From Alcaligenaceae bacterium (GTDB lineage: Bacteria > Pseudomonadota > Gammaproteobacteria > Burkholderiales > Burkholderiaceae_B): a stretch of 64,000 nt of DNA. Location: NCBI GenBank assembly GCA_013416405.1, contig JACCET010000001.1, positions 62,001-126,000 of the forward strand. The letters are read 5' to 3'. Positions within the stretch are counted from its first letter, which is position 1, and each line of letters begins with the position of its first letter. Both the position numbers and the translations under genes were made by a program. Below are positions 1 to 8,944 of this stretch, piece after piece. The notes under the pieces are model-generated. The model saw only the letters and a program-made list of their open reading frames with translations. It had not been told where the DNA came from and searched no databases.

Positions 1-1106
1 ACAACATTACCGGAAAAGGCGCGGCAACCTCCATCGTGTTCCGCGCCGACAAGAACGGCACATTTGAATATCTGTGCACGCTGCCCGGTCACAAGGCGGC
101 AGGCATGTTCGGCAAGTTGATTGTGGGCGAACCTCAGGAACAGGTCGAAAGCACAGCACTTGATATCGCCAAGGATCCCACCGAGGTCGGTGTTCCCGTA
201 GGCAAGCGCGGCCCCGAACACGTTACCGTCAACCTGGAAACCACCGAGGTTGTGGGCCAACTGGCCAGTGGCAGCACCTACAAATACTGGACCTTCAACA
301 ACAAGGTACCAGGTCCGTTCATTCGCGTGCGTGTTGGCGATACCGTAACCATCAACCTTTCCAACGCAGCAGACGCCTCGCATATCCACTCCATCGACCT
401 GCATGCCGTTACCGGCCCAGGGGGTGGTGCCGACGTCACTCAGGCGGCTCCCGGTCAAGCCAAGAGCTTTACCTTCACGGCCAAGCATCCGGGACTGTTC
501 GTATACCACTGCGCAACCCCCATGGTGGCTCAGCACATCACCAACGGCATGTATGGCATGATTCTGGTTGAACCAGAAGGTGGCCTGCCTGAAGTCGACC
601 GCGAGTTCTACATCATGCAGGGCGAACTCTATACTGCGGAAAAGCACGGCGCACAGGGACACCAGGAGTTCTCGCTTGAAAAACTGCTGGATGAAAATCC
701 CGAGCACCTGATGTTTAACGGTACCATGAATGCCTTGACCGAGCGGTACAAACTGGAAGCCAACGTGGGTGACACCGTCCGTATCTTCTTCGGTGTAGGC
801 GGCCCCAACCTGACATCCAGCTTCCACGTCATTGGTGAAGTCTTTGATCGCGTATATACACACGCCTCATTGACCAGTCCACCGCTGACCGACGTGCAAA
901 CCACCTCGGTTCCTCCGGGCGGCGCCACCATGGTTGAGCTCAAGACCGACTATCCGGGACACTACATCCTGGTCGATCATGCCTTGTCGCGTGTGGAAAA
1001 AGGCCTGTCAGGCATATTGACGGTAACCGGTCCTGAAGATAAAAAGATCTTCCACGCCCACGACCCCGACGCCGCTGCGGCAGGCCATAAGGCAGGGCAT
1101 CATTAA
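1..1106 (+). CDS. nirK: Copper-containing nitrite reductase with an extra N-terminal cupredoxin domain (5' end missing)
   Basis: Periplasmic copper enzyme reducing nitrite to nitric oxide in denitrification. The reading frame is already open at base 3, so the N-terminus lies outside the window. The first ~40 visible residues end a separate plastocyanin-like domain (CTLPGHKAAGM: Cys, His, Met ligands). The usual two cupredoxin domains follow: HSIDLH supplies type 1 and type 2 His plus the catalytic Asp, YHCATPMVAQH and NGM supply the Cys/His/His/Met set, and SSFHVIGE and ILVDHALSR supply the second-domain His residues. The short linker regions resemble class II (AniA-like) NirK. The C-terminus is His-rich (HAHD...GHKAGHH). 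The gene ends at a strong terminator. Function is near certain; the exact three-domain layout is inferred from the part visible. Confidence 0.95.
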   Translation, partial: NITGKGAATSIVFRADKNGTFEYLCTLPGHKAAGMFGKLIVGEPQEQVESTALDIAKDPTEVGVPVGKRGPEHVTVNLETTEVVGQLASGSTYKYWTFNNKVPGPFIRVRVGDTVTINLSNAADASHIHSIDLHAVTGPGGGADVTQAAPGQAKSFTFTAKHPGLFVYHCATPMVAQHITNGMYGMILVEPEGGLPEVDREFYIMQGELYTAEKHGAQGHQEFSLEKLLDENPEHLMFNGTMNALTERYKLEANVGDTVRIFFGVGGPNLTSSFHVIGEVFDRVYTHASLTSPPLTDVQTTSVPPGGATMVELKTDYPGHYILVDHALSRVEKGLSGILTVTGPEDKKIFHAHDPDAAAAGHKAGHH

Positions 1107-1175
1107 GCATCAGATGTCATCACCAGGCGGATGAGTCAGCCGCCTTAAACCACCGGCAGTCTGCCGATGGCGTAC

Positions 1176-1215
1176 AAAAAGGCAGGGCCAGCATATTGCT
1201 GGCCCTGCCTTTTTT
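1176..1215. terminator. Bidirectional intrinsic terminator between nirK and sstT
   Basis: An 18-bp perfect stem (AAAAAGGCAGGGCCAGCA and its complement) around a 3-nt loop, with a T run on either strand. It lies between two convergent genes and can end both transcripts. Confidence 0.92.
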
Positions 1216-1259
1216 GGTCTGTCGTGATCCGGACTGATCTGAATCGGTAGGTAATCTGT

Positions 1260-2513
1260 TCAAGCTCTCCCGGAGCCGGTCTCGGCTTCCCTGGCTATTT
1301 GCTCGTAGGAACCTGCAGCCGTGAACAGAACATCGGTCGACGAATTCAGGGCGGTTTCCGTAGAGTCCTGCAAGACGCCGATGATGAAGCCGACGCCCAC
1401 TACCTGCATGGCCAAATCATTGGAAATGCCGAACAAGCTGCAGGCCAATGGAATCAGCAGCAAGGAGCCGCCGGCAACACCTGATGCGCCGCAGGCGCAG
1501 ACGGCCGCGACGAGGCTCAGCAGCAGCGCCGTAAACACGTCTACCTGTATGCCCAGCGTGTTCACGGCAGCCAGCGTCAAGACTGTAATGGTTACCGCAG
1601 CGCCCGCCATATTGATGGTGGCGCCCAATGGGATGGAAACGGAGTAGGTGTCTGCAGGCAGGCCCAGGCGTTTGCACAATTCCATGTTCACCGGGATATT
1701 GGCGGCGGAACTACGTGTGAAAAACGCCGTGATGCCGCTTTCACGCAGGCAGGTAAAGACCAGCGGGTAGGGGTTGCGGCGGATTTTGGCAAAAACGATC
1801 AGTGGGTTCATCACCAACGCAACGAACAGCATGCATCCAAGCAATACCGTCAACAGATGCGCATAGCCCAACAAGGCGTCCAGGCCAGCTTCCGCTACGG
1901 TCGCCGCAACCAGTCCGAAAATCCCGACAGGCGCAAAACGGATCACCACTTTGACGATGAAGGACAGCACCATGGACAGGTCCGACATGACATTCTTGGT
2001 GGCGCCATGTGCGTGTCGCATTGCTATGCCGGTTGCGATGGCCCAGGCGAGTATGCCAATATAGTTTGCGTTGATCAGGGCGTTGACGGGGTTGTCTACG
2101 ACATTCATGAGCAATGTGGCCAAGACTTCGACAATGCCACCCGGGGCGCTGAGCGTCTGCGCATCGACTTTCAGCTGTATGGTCAAGGGAAACATGAAGC
2201 TGGCCACCACGGCCACCAAGGCAGCGGCGAACGTACCCAGCAGATATAAAACCAGGATAGGACCCATGTTGGTATGTTGACCATGCTTGTGATTGGCAAT
2301 GGCGGCAGCCACCAGAACAAAAACCAATATGGGCGCTACGGCCTTGAGCGCGCTGACAAACAGGTTACCCAATATTGCGACCCAACCGGCCGCCGCAGGC
2401 GACACCAGTGCCAGGACAATACCGGCGACCAGGCCGATCAGGATCTGTGTGACAAGACTGCCATTGCTGACGAACTGCAACAGCGGGTTTTGTGTGTTTG
2501 CTGCACGAGGCAT
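1260..2513 (-). CDS. sstT: Serine/threonine:sodium symporter SstT
   Basis: Inner-membrane sodium-coupled serine/threonine uptake carrier of the dicarboxylate/amino acid:cation symporter family. The 417 residues match the family length (E. coli SstT is about 414). Sequence marks are [13 protein letters not shown], the serine-rich re-entrant loop, and [16 protein letters not shown], the family signature around the sodium and substrate sites, followed by [16 protein letters not shown] and [15 protein letters not shown]. The whole protein is hydrophobic with about eight spans plus hairpins. The start has GGAG a few bases upstream on the minus strand. It stands alone, convergent with nirK and divergent from the tmRNA gene. 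Confidence 0.94.
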   Translation of the reverse strand: MPRAANTQNPLLQFVSNGSLVTQILIGLVAGIVLALVSPAAAGWVAILGNLFVSALKAVAPILVFVLVAAAIANHKHGQHTNMGPILVLYLLGTFAAALVAVVASFMFPLTIQLKVDAQTLSAPGGIVEVLATLLMNVVDNPVNALINANYIGILAWAIATGIAMRHAHGATKNVMSDLSMVLSFIVKVVIRFAPVGIFGLVAATVAEAGLDALLGYAHLLTVLLGCMLFVALVMNPLIVFAKIRRNPYPLVFTCLRESGITAFFTRSSAANIPVNMELCKRLGLPADTYSVSIPLGATINMAGAAVTITVLTLAAVNTLGIQVDVFTALLLSLVAAVCACGASGVAGGSLLLIPLACSLFGISNDLAMQVVGVGFIIGVLQDSTETALNSSTDVLFTAAGSYEQIAREAETGSGRA

Positions 2514-2687
2514 GAGGGAACTCCAAAGCTAAGCCTGCCGGCTTTTTATAGAAAAATGAGCTCCACCTTCGCACCCCGTCAGCGCTGCACATTCTGGGCC
2601 AGGAATCAGGCCTGCACGCCATGTGTCTTGATTATTGTTACAGAATGGCTACAAACTCAGCCGGGGGCCATTCTACCACCATAAAAA

Positions 2688-2716
2688 TGGTTTAAAAATG
2701 GCGATTAGGCTACAAT
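2688..2716 (+). promoter_or_regulatory. Probable promoter of ssrA
   Basis: A -10-like TACAAT at 2711-2716 lies 8 bases before the mature tmRNA 5' end. The hexamer 17 bp upstream (TGGTTT, 2688) is a poor -35. The -10 is the convincing half. Confidence 0.45.
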
Positions 2717-2724
2717 AGGGTTCT

Positions 2725-3090
2725 GGGGTCGATCCGGCTTCGACGTGGGTCGCGAAACAGAGCAGGGCATGTCGAGCACCAGTAAGCTCGTAAATCCACT
2801 GGAACACTATAAACGCCAACGACGAGCGTTTCGCTTTAGCCGCTTAATGCGGTAAGCCGCTGCACTAATTTGTCTTTGGGTTAGGTAGGGTCAAACCTAC
2901 AGCAGCGTCACTTACAAAGAATCGGAGCATGTTGGGTCACTCAGCATGGTCTTAAATTAATGTGAATCGCCAAGGAAGGGCCTGTCGGTTGGCATGATCC
3001 AAGGTTAAAACTAAAAGTGAACCGAATAAACATGTAGAACTGCCTGCAGAGGGCTTGCGGACGGGGGTTCAATTCCCCCCGACTCCACCA
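2725..3090 (+). ncRNA. ssrA: Transfer-messenger RNA (tmRNA)
   Basis: Rescues stalled ribosomes by acting as alanyl-tRNA and then as a short mRNA that tags the nascent chain for proteolysis. The 5' end GGGGTCG pairs with CGACTCC just before the encoded CCA at 3088-3090, forming the acceptor stem (one G-U pair). A T-arm GGGGGTTCAATTCCCCC is present near the 3' end. The tag frame runs 2815-2847 and reads ANDERFALAA followed by TAA, the tag known from Bordetella-type betaproteobacteria. One-piece gene, about 366 nt, followed by its own terminator. Confidence 0.97.
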
Positions 3091-3117
3091 GTCAACGTAG
3101 TAAAAAACCTTTCAAAA

Positions 3118-3148
3118 CCCGCATATTTAAACGATATGCGGGTTTTTT
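3118..3148 (+). terminator. Intrinsic terminator of ssrA
   Basis: 9-bp perfect stem CCCGCATAT / ATATGCGGG around a 7-nt loop, followed by six T residues. Confidence 0.9.
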
Positions 3149-3341
3149 CTTGCCAGTAAGCTATTGATCGTTGCGGGACTCCTTGCTTCGTTATACTGTT
3201 TATCAATCCAAACTTCGGCGGGCGATCATGATTGATACATTCCAGAAGCACGTTCACCCTTCGGCTCCATGGTCACGAGATTCATTTGCTGAAGTCGTGA
3301 CGGTGCGCGGACCAGGTACCACACTGTACCTGTCCGGAATC

Positions 3342-3349
3342 GGTGCAGA
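3342..3349 (+). repeat. Target-site duplication, left copy (GGTGCAGA)
   Basis: Eight bases directly before the element, identical to 4657-4664. An 8-bp duplication is usual for ISL3 elements. Confidence 0.93.
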
Positions 3350-3374
3350 GGCTCTACCCCATTATCGGGGGATC
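3350..3374 (+). repeat. Left terminal inverted repeat of the ISL3 element
   Basis: Begins GGCTCTAC and contains ATCGGGGG at the same offset as the right end; the six bases between these blocks differ between ends. Confidence 0.9.
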
Positions 3375-3384
3375 TGGGCATTCA

Positions 3385-4614
3385 TCAAACCCGGTTAATT
3401 ACACCATTCCAACCGCATTGCGCCAAGACCCGCATGCGGTAATTCTCAAAATTCCTGAAGCCATACGCTCGGCGTGAGAGCATCTCCATCTTTGTATGGA
3501 ACCCTTCAGTGATCCCATTGGATTTGGTAAAGCGCCACATGCGCACGATAGGCTCGAGCCACGATGTTAACGTCGCGGCCAGCGCCTTGGCTGGGCTTTG
3601 CTCAAACTGACGAATCAAGGCCAGGAACTTGGGCAACAGCTGTTTGGCCCGCTTGGCCTTCAAACTCTTCATGACCAGAAACCCATTCAACTGCTGCTTG
3701 GCAAAATAAAGCGCCTGCAGTACGGGCTCCTGGGCCAGGTACTGGTGCAGGCGTTCTTTTTGCACTGATGAAAGATTCCAGTGATGGCGGCGCATCAGGC
3801 TGAGCAGCCCCCGGTTCTTGCGCCCCTCAGGATCATGCTGCTGCCATAGCTTCAGAAAGTGCTGGTTCACCAGCCGCACGACATGGAAGCGGTCAGCCAC
3901 GATCATGGCATTGGGGAAGTACTCCTGGGCAATGCGCCGATAGGTCTCGGACAGGTCCATCACAATGACCCGCACGTGCTCACGCCCTGGTAAACGCTTC
4001 AAATAGCTGCGCAGGCTCGCTTCTGAGCGCCCCAGCACCACATCGAACACCTTGTGGTGCTTCAGGTCAACCAGCGTGGTGGCGTAGCCCTTCTTGCGGC
4101 TAAAGAAGTGCTCATCAATGCCTAGAACCTGCGGACAACTTCGACCCGACAGCTCCGAGACCCGCTGCTTGATAAAGGACTGGTACCAGCGCTCGACCGT
4201 GGCGCTGCCGATCCGGTGCGTGCGCGTCAGCTGGCGCTGGCTCACGCCCCCGTCGTGCGCCTCGAACACCTCCAGGCGATACGCCTCGGTGGCCCGGCGC
4301 CGTGGCCGGATGCCCGCGAAGCGGTGACGAAAATAACGATTGCAGTCCAAGCAGTGGTACTTGGGCACGGCTAGATGCAGCACCATCAACTGGTTGCCTT
4401 GGCGGGTGTGCTTGAGCGTACGCTGGTGCGTCGCTTTAATACGTACCGACCCCTGCTGACAATGGATGCACGCCAAGCGCTTGGCCGGGCTGGCCCAGAC
4501 GTGAATGTCTCGGTGCCGCTCTACGCGCTGAACTACTAAATCTCTGATTCCTAAGATAGAATTTACTGGGGACATCGGCATTCCTTCCATTAAGCTCGTT
4601 CTTCGCAAAAACAA
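3385..4614 (-). CDS. ISL3-family transposase
   Basis: DNA transposase of 409 residues. An N-terminal zinc-finger block (CIHCQQG ... YHCLDCNRYF) is followed by a helix-turn-helix region (GGVSQRQLTRTHRIGSATVERWY). The DDE catalytic domain shows LGIDEHFFSRKKGYATTLVDL, VIVMDLSETYR and IVADRFHVVR, and ends with SNGITEGFHTKMEMLSRRAYGFRNFENYRMRV, which carries the catalytic Glu region. This order is the ISL3 pattern. The first Met (4614) gives the longest frame; a start a few codons later (MEGMPM or MSPVN) is also possible. It reads opposite to the gene it interrupts. Confidence 0.95.
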   Translation of the reverse strand: MFLRRTSLMEGMPMSPVNSILGIRDLVVQRVERHRDIHVWASPAKRLACIHCQQGSVRIKATHQRTLKHTRQGNQLMVLHLAVPKYHCLDCNRYFRHRFAGIRPRRRATEAYRLEVFEAHDGGVSQRQLTRTHRIGSATVERWYQSFIKQRVSELSGRSCPQVLGIDEHFFSRKKGYATTLVDLKHHKVFDVVLGRSEASLRSYLKRLPGREHVRVIVMDLSETYRRIAQEYFPNAMIVADRFHVVRLVNQHFLKLWQQHDPEGRKNRGLLSLMRRHHWNLSSVQKERLHQYLAQEPVLQALYFAKQQLNGFLVMKSLKAKRAKQLLPKFLALIRQFEQSPAKALAATLTSWLEPIVRMWRFTKSNGITEGFHTKMEMLSRRAYGFRNFENYRMRVLAQCGWNGVINRV

Positions 4615-4628
4615 GTTTAATGAATGCT

Positions 4629-4656
4629 GATCGTCCCCCGATTACGATGTAGAGCC
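4629..4656 (-). repeat. Right terminal inverted repeat of the ISL3 element
   Basis: Reverse complement of the left end in the GGCTCTAC and ATCGGGGG blocks. Confidence 0.9.
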
Positions 4657-4664
4657 GGTGCAGA
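4657..4664 (+). repeat. Target-site duplication, right copy (GGTGCAGA)
   Basis: Directly follows the element and repeats 3342-3349. The RidA reading frame continues from here. Confidence 0.93.
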
Positions 4665-5087
4665 GGCGCTTGGCGAGCAAGCTGGTGATATTCAACACGT
4701 CGGTGATGTCTACGCCCAGACGCAGTTGGCCTATCAAAAGGCTGCCCAGGTTCTTGCCAAGCACGATGCAAGTCTCTCCGATGTAGTCAAAATCACTGCT
4801 TATTTGCTGGATGCGCGCTCATTGCCCGAATACCACCGTGCGCGCAGGGAAGCTTTTCAAGATATACCTCCGCCTGCTCATACTTTGCTGGTGATCTCTG
4901 CCCTGGCCTGGCCCGGCATGCTTGTCGAGGTGGACTTGACCGCGGTGGTGGGCAGGCAAGACTGAATTGACCAGGCCAAGGCAAACCCGGTACTGATGCC
5001 CGCAATATCCGGCGCCAGGCATTGGACTTGCTTCCCTCGCCCGGATGACGACGTGGTCGTTGAACGGATAAGTGCCTGGGAGAACGT

Positions 5088-7640
5088 ATGCGAAGCACAC
5101 AACGTAACACTGCCCTGTTGGTGGCGGCGTGGCTGAATGCCTTATTCGGCATCATTTTGACGGTTGGCGGTCTGTGGCTTATTGCTGTGGGTGGTTCCTG
5201 GTACTACGTCCTGGCCGGTGTCGCCTTGCTGTTCACTGCCGTTTTGCTGTTTCGGCGCGAAGTTTCTGCGATATGGCTCTATTCCGTACTCGTGCTTGCA
5301 ACCGTGGTCTGGGCGCTCTGGGAGGCGGGGCTGGACTGGTGGCCGCTGGCAGCGCGCGGCGACGTGCTGTTTCTGCTCGGGCTGTTCATGCTGACACCGT
5401 GGGTTACGAGACCGCTGCTTCGTCGGGGGCGTACGGCCTCTGGCACGAGGGGTGGCGTCTCGGGATGGGCCGGCATGCCACTGATGGCATCGCTGCTCGT
5501 GTTCCTGGCGGTAGGAATTGCATCCTGGTTCGTTGATCCGCATCGTATTGAAGGAGAGCTGCCTGCCGCGCGTACGCAGGTGGCAGCCGATGCCCTGCAG
5601 GTACCGCCCGGGGAATGGCACGCATATGGCCGCAGCAATCACGGCCAACGTTACTCGCCGCTGGAGCAGATTACTCCACAAAACGTTTCGGGGCTGGAAG
5701 TTGCCTGGCACTACGAAACGGGCGACATGCGCGGTCGTGAAGGTGATCCAGTGGAAACGACCTTCGAGGTCACGCCCTTGAAGATAGGTGAACGGCTGTA
5801 TCTATGCACACCCCATCAATCCGTCGTTGCGCTGGATGCGACCACGGGAGAGGAAATATGGCGCTATGACCCGCAGATACGGGACGATCTGGCGTTGCAG
5901 CACCTGACTTGCCGGGGCCTGTCGTATTACGATCCGTCCAAGGCGGCGCCCTTGGCCGAGGGCGACCCTGGGGCGCGTCAGGGTACGGTAGAAGCTGCGG
6001 ATCTTGAATATGCTGCGGCTGGCGCAGCGCCTGCCAGGAACGAGGAAAGTGGGGCGGCGGCTTCGTTGCAAAAGCTGAATTTGCCGGTGGCGTCCGACGG
6101 TAAGAATACGACCGATCAGTGCACCGCCAAGTTGTTCATGCCAACCGCAGACGGACGCATTATTGCGCTTGAGCCGGATGATGGTGCCGTGTGCACCAAC
6201 TTTGGGGCTGGCTCGGGCCAGATCAACCTGTGGGCCAATATGCCTTTCGCCAAGCCTGGTGGTTATTACTCCACCTCGCCTGTTGTCGTGACGCAGTCCT
6301 TGATCATCGTTGGCGGCACAGTGCTGGACAATGTGTCGACCGAGGAACCCTCAGGCGTCATTCGTGCCTATGACGTCAACACCGGGGAGCTGGTGTGGAA
6401 TTGGGATCCGGGCAATCCCGACAGCACGCAACCCTTGGGTCATGGTGAGACCTATACACCGTCAGTGCCCAATAGTTGGTCGATTTCCAGCGTGGACGAA
6501 GCCTTGGGCATGGTCTATGTGCCCATGGGTAATCAGCCGCCGGATCAGTGGGGTGGCGAGCGTAACGCAGCGGCAGACCCTTACGGATCCGCTGTAGTCG
6601 CGCTGGATTTGGCAACTGGGCAGGTACGCTGGCATTTCCAGACGGTTCATCATGATCTGTGGGATTACGATGTACCGGCTCAGCCCAGCCTGATCGACCT
6701 GACGGTAGGCGGCCAGAACATACCCGCTCTCGTGCAGCCGACCAAGCAAGGAGAGCTATTCGTATTGGATCGCCGCAATGGTGAGCCCATCTTGCCCGTC
6801 ACGGAACAACCGTATCCGCAAGGCGCAGCGCAAGGAGACCATACGGCTCCCACGCAGCCGGTGTCAGTCCTGTCGTTTGATCCTGAGCCGCTGACGGGCG
6901 CGTCGATGTGGGGCGCCACCATGTTTGACCAACTGGCTTGCAGGATAGAGTTCAACAAGCTGCGCTACGAGGGGCGCTACACGCCGCCCAGCACCCAGGG
7001 TACGCTGGTATATCCGGGCAATTTCGGTGTATTTAATTGGGGCGGCATCGCAGTGGATCCCGAACGCCAGATCGCCTTTGTCACGCCCACACAACTTGCT
7101 TTCGTTTCCAAGCTGATTCCGCGTGAGGATGACACCACACTCTATGTGCAGGGCGATGAGCGCCCGCAAGACAGCTTGCCGGCCCTGAATGAGAACTTCG
7201 GTGCGCCGTTCGCCGTGCAGCTCAGTGCATTTACGTCCGCGCTTGGACTGCCGTGCCAGGCACCGCCCTGGGGTTATGTGGCGGGAGCCGACCTTTCCAC
7301 AGGAGAGGTTGCGTGGATGCACAAGAATGGCACGGTTCGCGATAGCTCACCGATTCCGCTGCCGTTCAAGATGGGTGTGCCGAACCTGGGCGGCCCTATC
7401 GTGACGGCAGGTGGCGTGGCTTTCCTGTCGAGCACGCTGGACTATTATCTTCGAGCCTACGACGTCAGCACCGGCGACGAACTATGGAAAGCCCGCCTTC
7501 CTGCGGGGGGCCAAGCTACACCCATGACCTACACGGGTTCGGACGGCCGACAATACGTGGTGGCGGTGGCGGGTGGACATGGATCACTGGGAACCAAAAA
7601 GGGCGACGATGTGATTGCTTATGTGCTGCCGCAAAAATGA
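5088..7640 (+). CDS. Membrane-bound PQQ-dependent dehydrogenase, glucose/quinate/shikimate family
   Basis: Inner-membrane quinoprotein that oxidises a sugar or polyol/quinate on the periplasmic side and passes electrons to ubiquinone. About 145 N-terminal residues form five hydrophobic spans, then a linker leads into an eight-bladed beta-propeller. WHAYGRSNHGQRYSPLEQI starts the propeller; tryptophan-docking repeats such as LDATTGEEIWRYDP, LDLATGQVRWHF and YDVSTGDELWKARL recur. HHDLWDYDVPAQPSL carries the predicted catalytic Asp, and QPTKQGELFVLDRRNG the PQQ-contacting Lys. At 850 residues it is longer than E. coli Gcd (796), partly from an Ala/Glu-rich insert around residues 285-335. GGGAG lies just before the ATG. 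The substrate cannot be decided between glucose (gcd) and quinate/shikimate (quiA). Confidence 0.92.
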   Translation: MRSTQRNTALLVAAWLNALFGIILTVGGLWLIAVGGSWYYVLAGVALLFTAVLLFRREVSAIWLYSVLVLATVVWALWEAGLDWWPLAARGDVLFLLGLFMLTPWVTRPLLRRGRTASGTRGGVSGWAGMPLMASLLVFLAVGIASWFVDPHRIEGELPAARTQVAADALQVPPGEWHAYGRSNHGQRYSPLEQITPQNVSGLEVAWHYETGDMRGREGDPVETTFEVTPLKIGERLYLCTPHQSVVALDATTGEEIWRYDPQIRDDLALQHLTCRGLSYYDPSKAAPLAEGDPGARQGTVEAADLEYAAAGAAPARNEESGAAASLQKLNLPVASDGKNTTDQCTAKLFMPTADGRIIALEPDDGAVCTNFGAGSGQINLWANMPFAKPGGYYSTSPVVVTQSLIIVGGTVLDNVSTEEPSGVIRAYDVNTGELVWNWDPGNPDSTQPLGHGETYTPSVPNSWSISSVDEALGMVYVPMGNQPPDQWGGERNAAADPYGSAVVALDLATGQVRWHFQTVHHDLWDYDVPAQPSLIDLTVGGQNIPALVQPTKQGELFVLDRRNGEPILPVTEQPYPQGAAQGDHTAPTQPVSVLSFDPEPLTGASMWGATMFDQLACRIEFNKLRYEGRYTPPSTQGTLVYPGNFGVFNWGGIAVDPERQIAFVTPTQLAFVSKLIPREDDTTLYVQGDERPQDSLPALNENFGAPFAVQLSAFTSALGLPCQAPPWGYVAGADLSTGEVAWMHKNGTVRDSSPIPLPFKMGVPNLGGPIVTAGGVAFLSSTLDYYLRAYDVSTGDELWKARLPAGGQATPMTYTGSDGRQYVVAVAGGHGSLGTKKGDDVIAYVLPQK

Positions 7641-7662
7641 CGCGCTGACCTCTAGGCAAAGT

Positions 7663-8193
7663 CTAGAGGCTGCGTACGATTTCGGGCCCCAGACGCGTCA
7701 GAACGTCCATGGCGGCGTCGCATTGTTTGGAACTGCGCGGATGAACCAGCAATGACCACTGGCCGGCCTTGTTTGCATCATGGACGCGCTGGATAACGAT
7801 TTGATGGTCGGGGCGTGCCGTGATCAATCCGCCCAACAGCATGCCGGCGATGGCGGCCAGGAAAATGAAGGCGATGGCGCTTGCTACCGGAGAAGACGTA
7901 ATAGTGGGCAAGCCGCTGACGTAGGCCAGGCCCCAGGCAACCAAGCCTATCACTGCCCCCGCTAGGCCCAGACTTGAATGGGCACGCAAAGCTGTGCGGG
8001 CAATCCCTGTAATTTCAGGCTCCAGTTTCTTGGCATAACCCTGATCGTGGGGTTTGATCAGGCGCAACTGGCCTGCCTGTATTCCCGTTTCTGCATGCAG
8101 GGCTGCTGCTGCTGTTGCGGCGGCGGACTCCGTGTCGAAGATGGCAGCAATCTTGGTGGAGGCACTTTCTCCGAATAACAAATTCCGTAGCAT
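7663..8193 (-). CDS. Small membrane protein with a stress-protein-like N-terminal domain
   Basis: Product of 176 residues and unknown function. The start MLRNLLFGESAS at 8193 is chosen because AAGGAG stands six bases upstream; the frame is open further but would run antisense through gph. Residues ~14-50 (KIAAIFDTESAAATAAAALHAETGI) look like the short alpha/beta domain of YflT / general stress protein 17M-type proteins, an inference from pattern only. Two hydrophobic segments (LGLAGAVIGLVAWGLAYVSG and AIAFIFLAAIAGMLLGGLI) form a helical hairpin in the second half. It lies 79 bp downstream of gph on the same strand and may share its transcript. Confidence 0.75.
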   Translation of the reverse strand: MLRNLLFGESASTKIAAIFDTESAAATAAAALHAETGIQAGQLRLIKPHDQGYAKKLEPEITGIARTALRAHSSLGLAGAVIGLVAWGLAYVSGLPTITSSPVASAIAFIFLAAIAGMLLGGLITARPDHQIVIQRVHDANKAGQWSLLVHPRSSKQCDAAMDVLTRLGPEIVRSL

Positions 8194-8272
8194 GGCGACT
8201 CCTTGTCGTGAGGCCTTGACGGCTATCGAGCAAGTGTCATGCCTGGAGTAGTGTCCGAGTGCTTCTTTGCGG

Positions 8273-8941
8273 CTATTGTCTGTCGGCCCATCGCTGAATG
8301 ACGGGCCAGATTTCGTGTGCAGACTGGGCAATGCCATCGGCCTGCCAAGCGTGCAGGGCGGTTTCCTGTCCGCAATAGCCATAGGCTGCGACCACGGTTG
8401 CCATGCCTGCGGCCTTGCCGGCAATGATGTCGCGCTCGTCATCGCCGACATATATGCAGTGGACGGGATCAAAGCCTGCTTGCTTGGCGGCATGGAGCAG
8501 TGGGGCGGGGTGTGGTTTGGTGTGCTCGGTGGTGTCGCCGCCCACGGTAATTGCACAATCGGTGTACAAGCCCAAGTGCACGACCAGCGGAATGGCCAGG
8601 TATTCCATTTTGTTGGTTACGATGCCCCAGGCGTAATTGTTCTGCTTGAGCGTGGACAAGAGTTCCTGGATGCCTGGAAACAGCCTAGTCAGGGTAGTCA
8701 TGTCTTGTTCGTAGTCTTCAAGGAACTGCTGGCGGCAGGTTTCGTAGTCGGGGTGATCCGGGGCCATGTCGAGTGCCGCCTTAAGCAGTCCCCTGGCGCC
8801 TTGCGAGGCATACGGCCTGAGGGCTTCATAGTGCAGGGGTGGCAATCCGCGCCGTGCGCGCTGCCTGTTGGCGGCTGCCGCCAAGTCTGGCGCGGTGTCG
8901 GCCAGCGTACCGTCGAAATCGAACAAAACCAGTTTCTGCAT
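8273..8941 (-). CDS. gph: Phosphoglycolate phosphatase, HAD family
   Basis: Cytoplasmic hydrolase removing 2-phosphoglycolate formed during repair of oxidised DNA ends. 222 residues, normal for the family. HAD motif I is LFDFDGTLADTAPDL, motif II is GIVTNK, the motif III lysine lies in HTKPHPAPLL, and motif IV is YVGDDERDIIAGKAAGM. The alpha-helical cap lies between motifs I and II. It starts three bases after ubiG stops on the same strand, an arrangement usual in this family (ompA-ubiG-gph). Other HAD substrates cannot be excluded by sequence alone. Confidence 0.9.
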   Translation of the reverse strand: MQKLVLFDFDGTLADTAPDLAAAANRQRARRGLPPLHYEALRPYASQGARGLLKAALDMAPDHPDYETCRQQFLEDYEQDMTTLTRLFPGIQELLSTLKQNNYAWGIVTNKMEYLAIPLVVHLGLYTDCAITVGGDTTEHTKPHPAPLLHAAKQAGFDPVHCIYVGDDERDIIAGKAAGMATVVAAYGYCGQETALHAWQADGIAQSAHEIWPVIQRWADRQ

Positions 8942-8944
8942 GAA

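Larger units (their letters stand above)
3350..4656 (-). mobile_element. Complete ISL3-family insertion sequence, 1307 bp (IS1001-like in size)
   Basis: Bounded by imperfect inverted repeats that both start GGCTCTAC and share ATCGGGGG (left 3350-3374, right 4629-4656), flanked by an 8-bp direct duplication, and filled by one transposase gene on the minus strand. From memory, Bordetella IS1001 is an ISL3 element of almost the same length (about 1306 bp). The identity to it was not measured. Ends, transposase and duplication are all intact, which suggests a recent and possibly still mobile insertion. Confidence 0.95.
3228..4965 (+). pseudogene. RidA-family gene split by an ISL3 insertion
   Basis: Two halves of one RidA/YjgF-family (enamine/imine deaminase-like) gene. 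The 5' part (3228-3349) encodes a start reading MIDTFQKHVHPSAPW and ends at SGIGAE. The 3' part (4657-4965) resumes at GAEALGEQAG and contains typical RidA features: VYAQTQLAYQKAAQVLAKHDAS, then VKITAYLLD and the C-terminal VEVDLTAVV. Removing the insertion and one copy of the 8-bp duplication restores a single frame of normal RidA length (about 135-140 residues), so the only visible damage is the insertion. The gene is probably inactive here. The downstream PQQ dehydrogenase lies 122 bp away on the same strand and could be affected by polarity. Confidence 0.9.

Noticed and set aside
2725-5000. A genomic island integrated at the tmRNA 3' end
   Set aside because: No integrase and no second copy of the tmRNA 3' end were seen; the only foreign DNA is the ISL3 element, which sits in the RidA gene.
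7649-7669. CCTCTAG/CTAGAGG hairpin after the PQQ dehydrogenase as a terminator
   Set aside because: Short stem without a T run, and it includes the stop codon of the facing gene.
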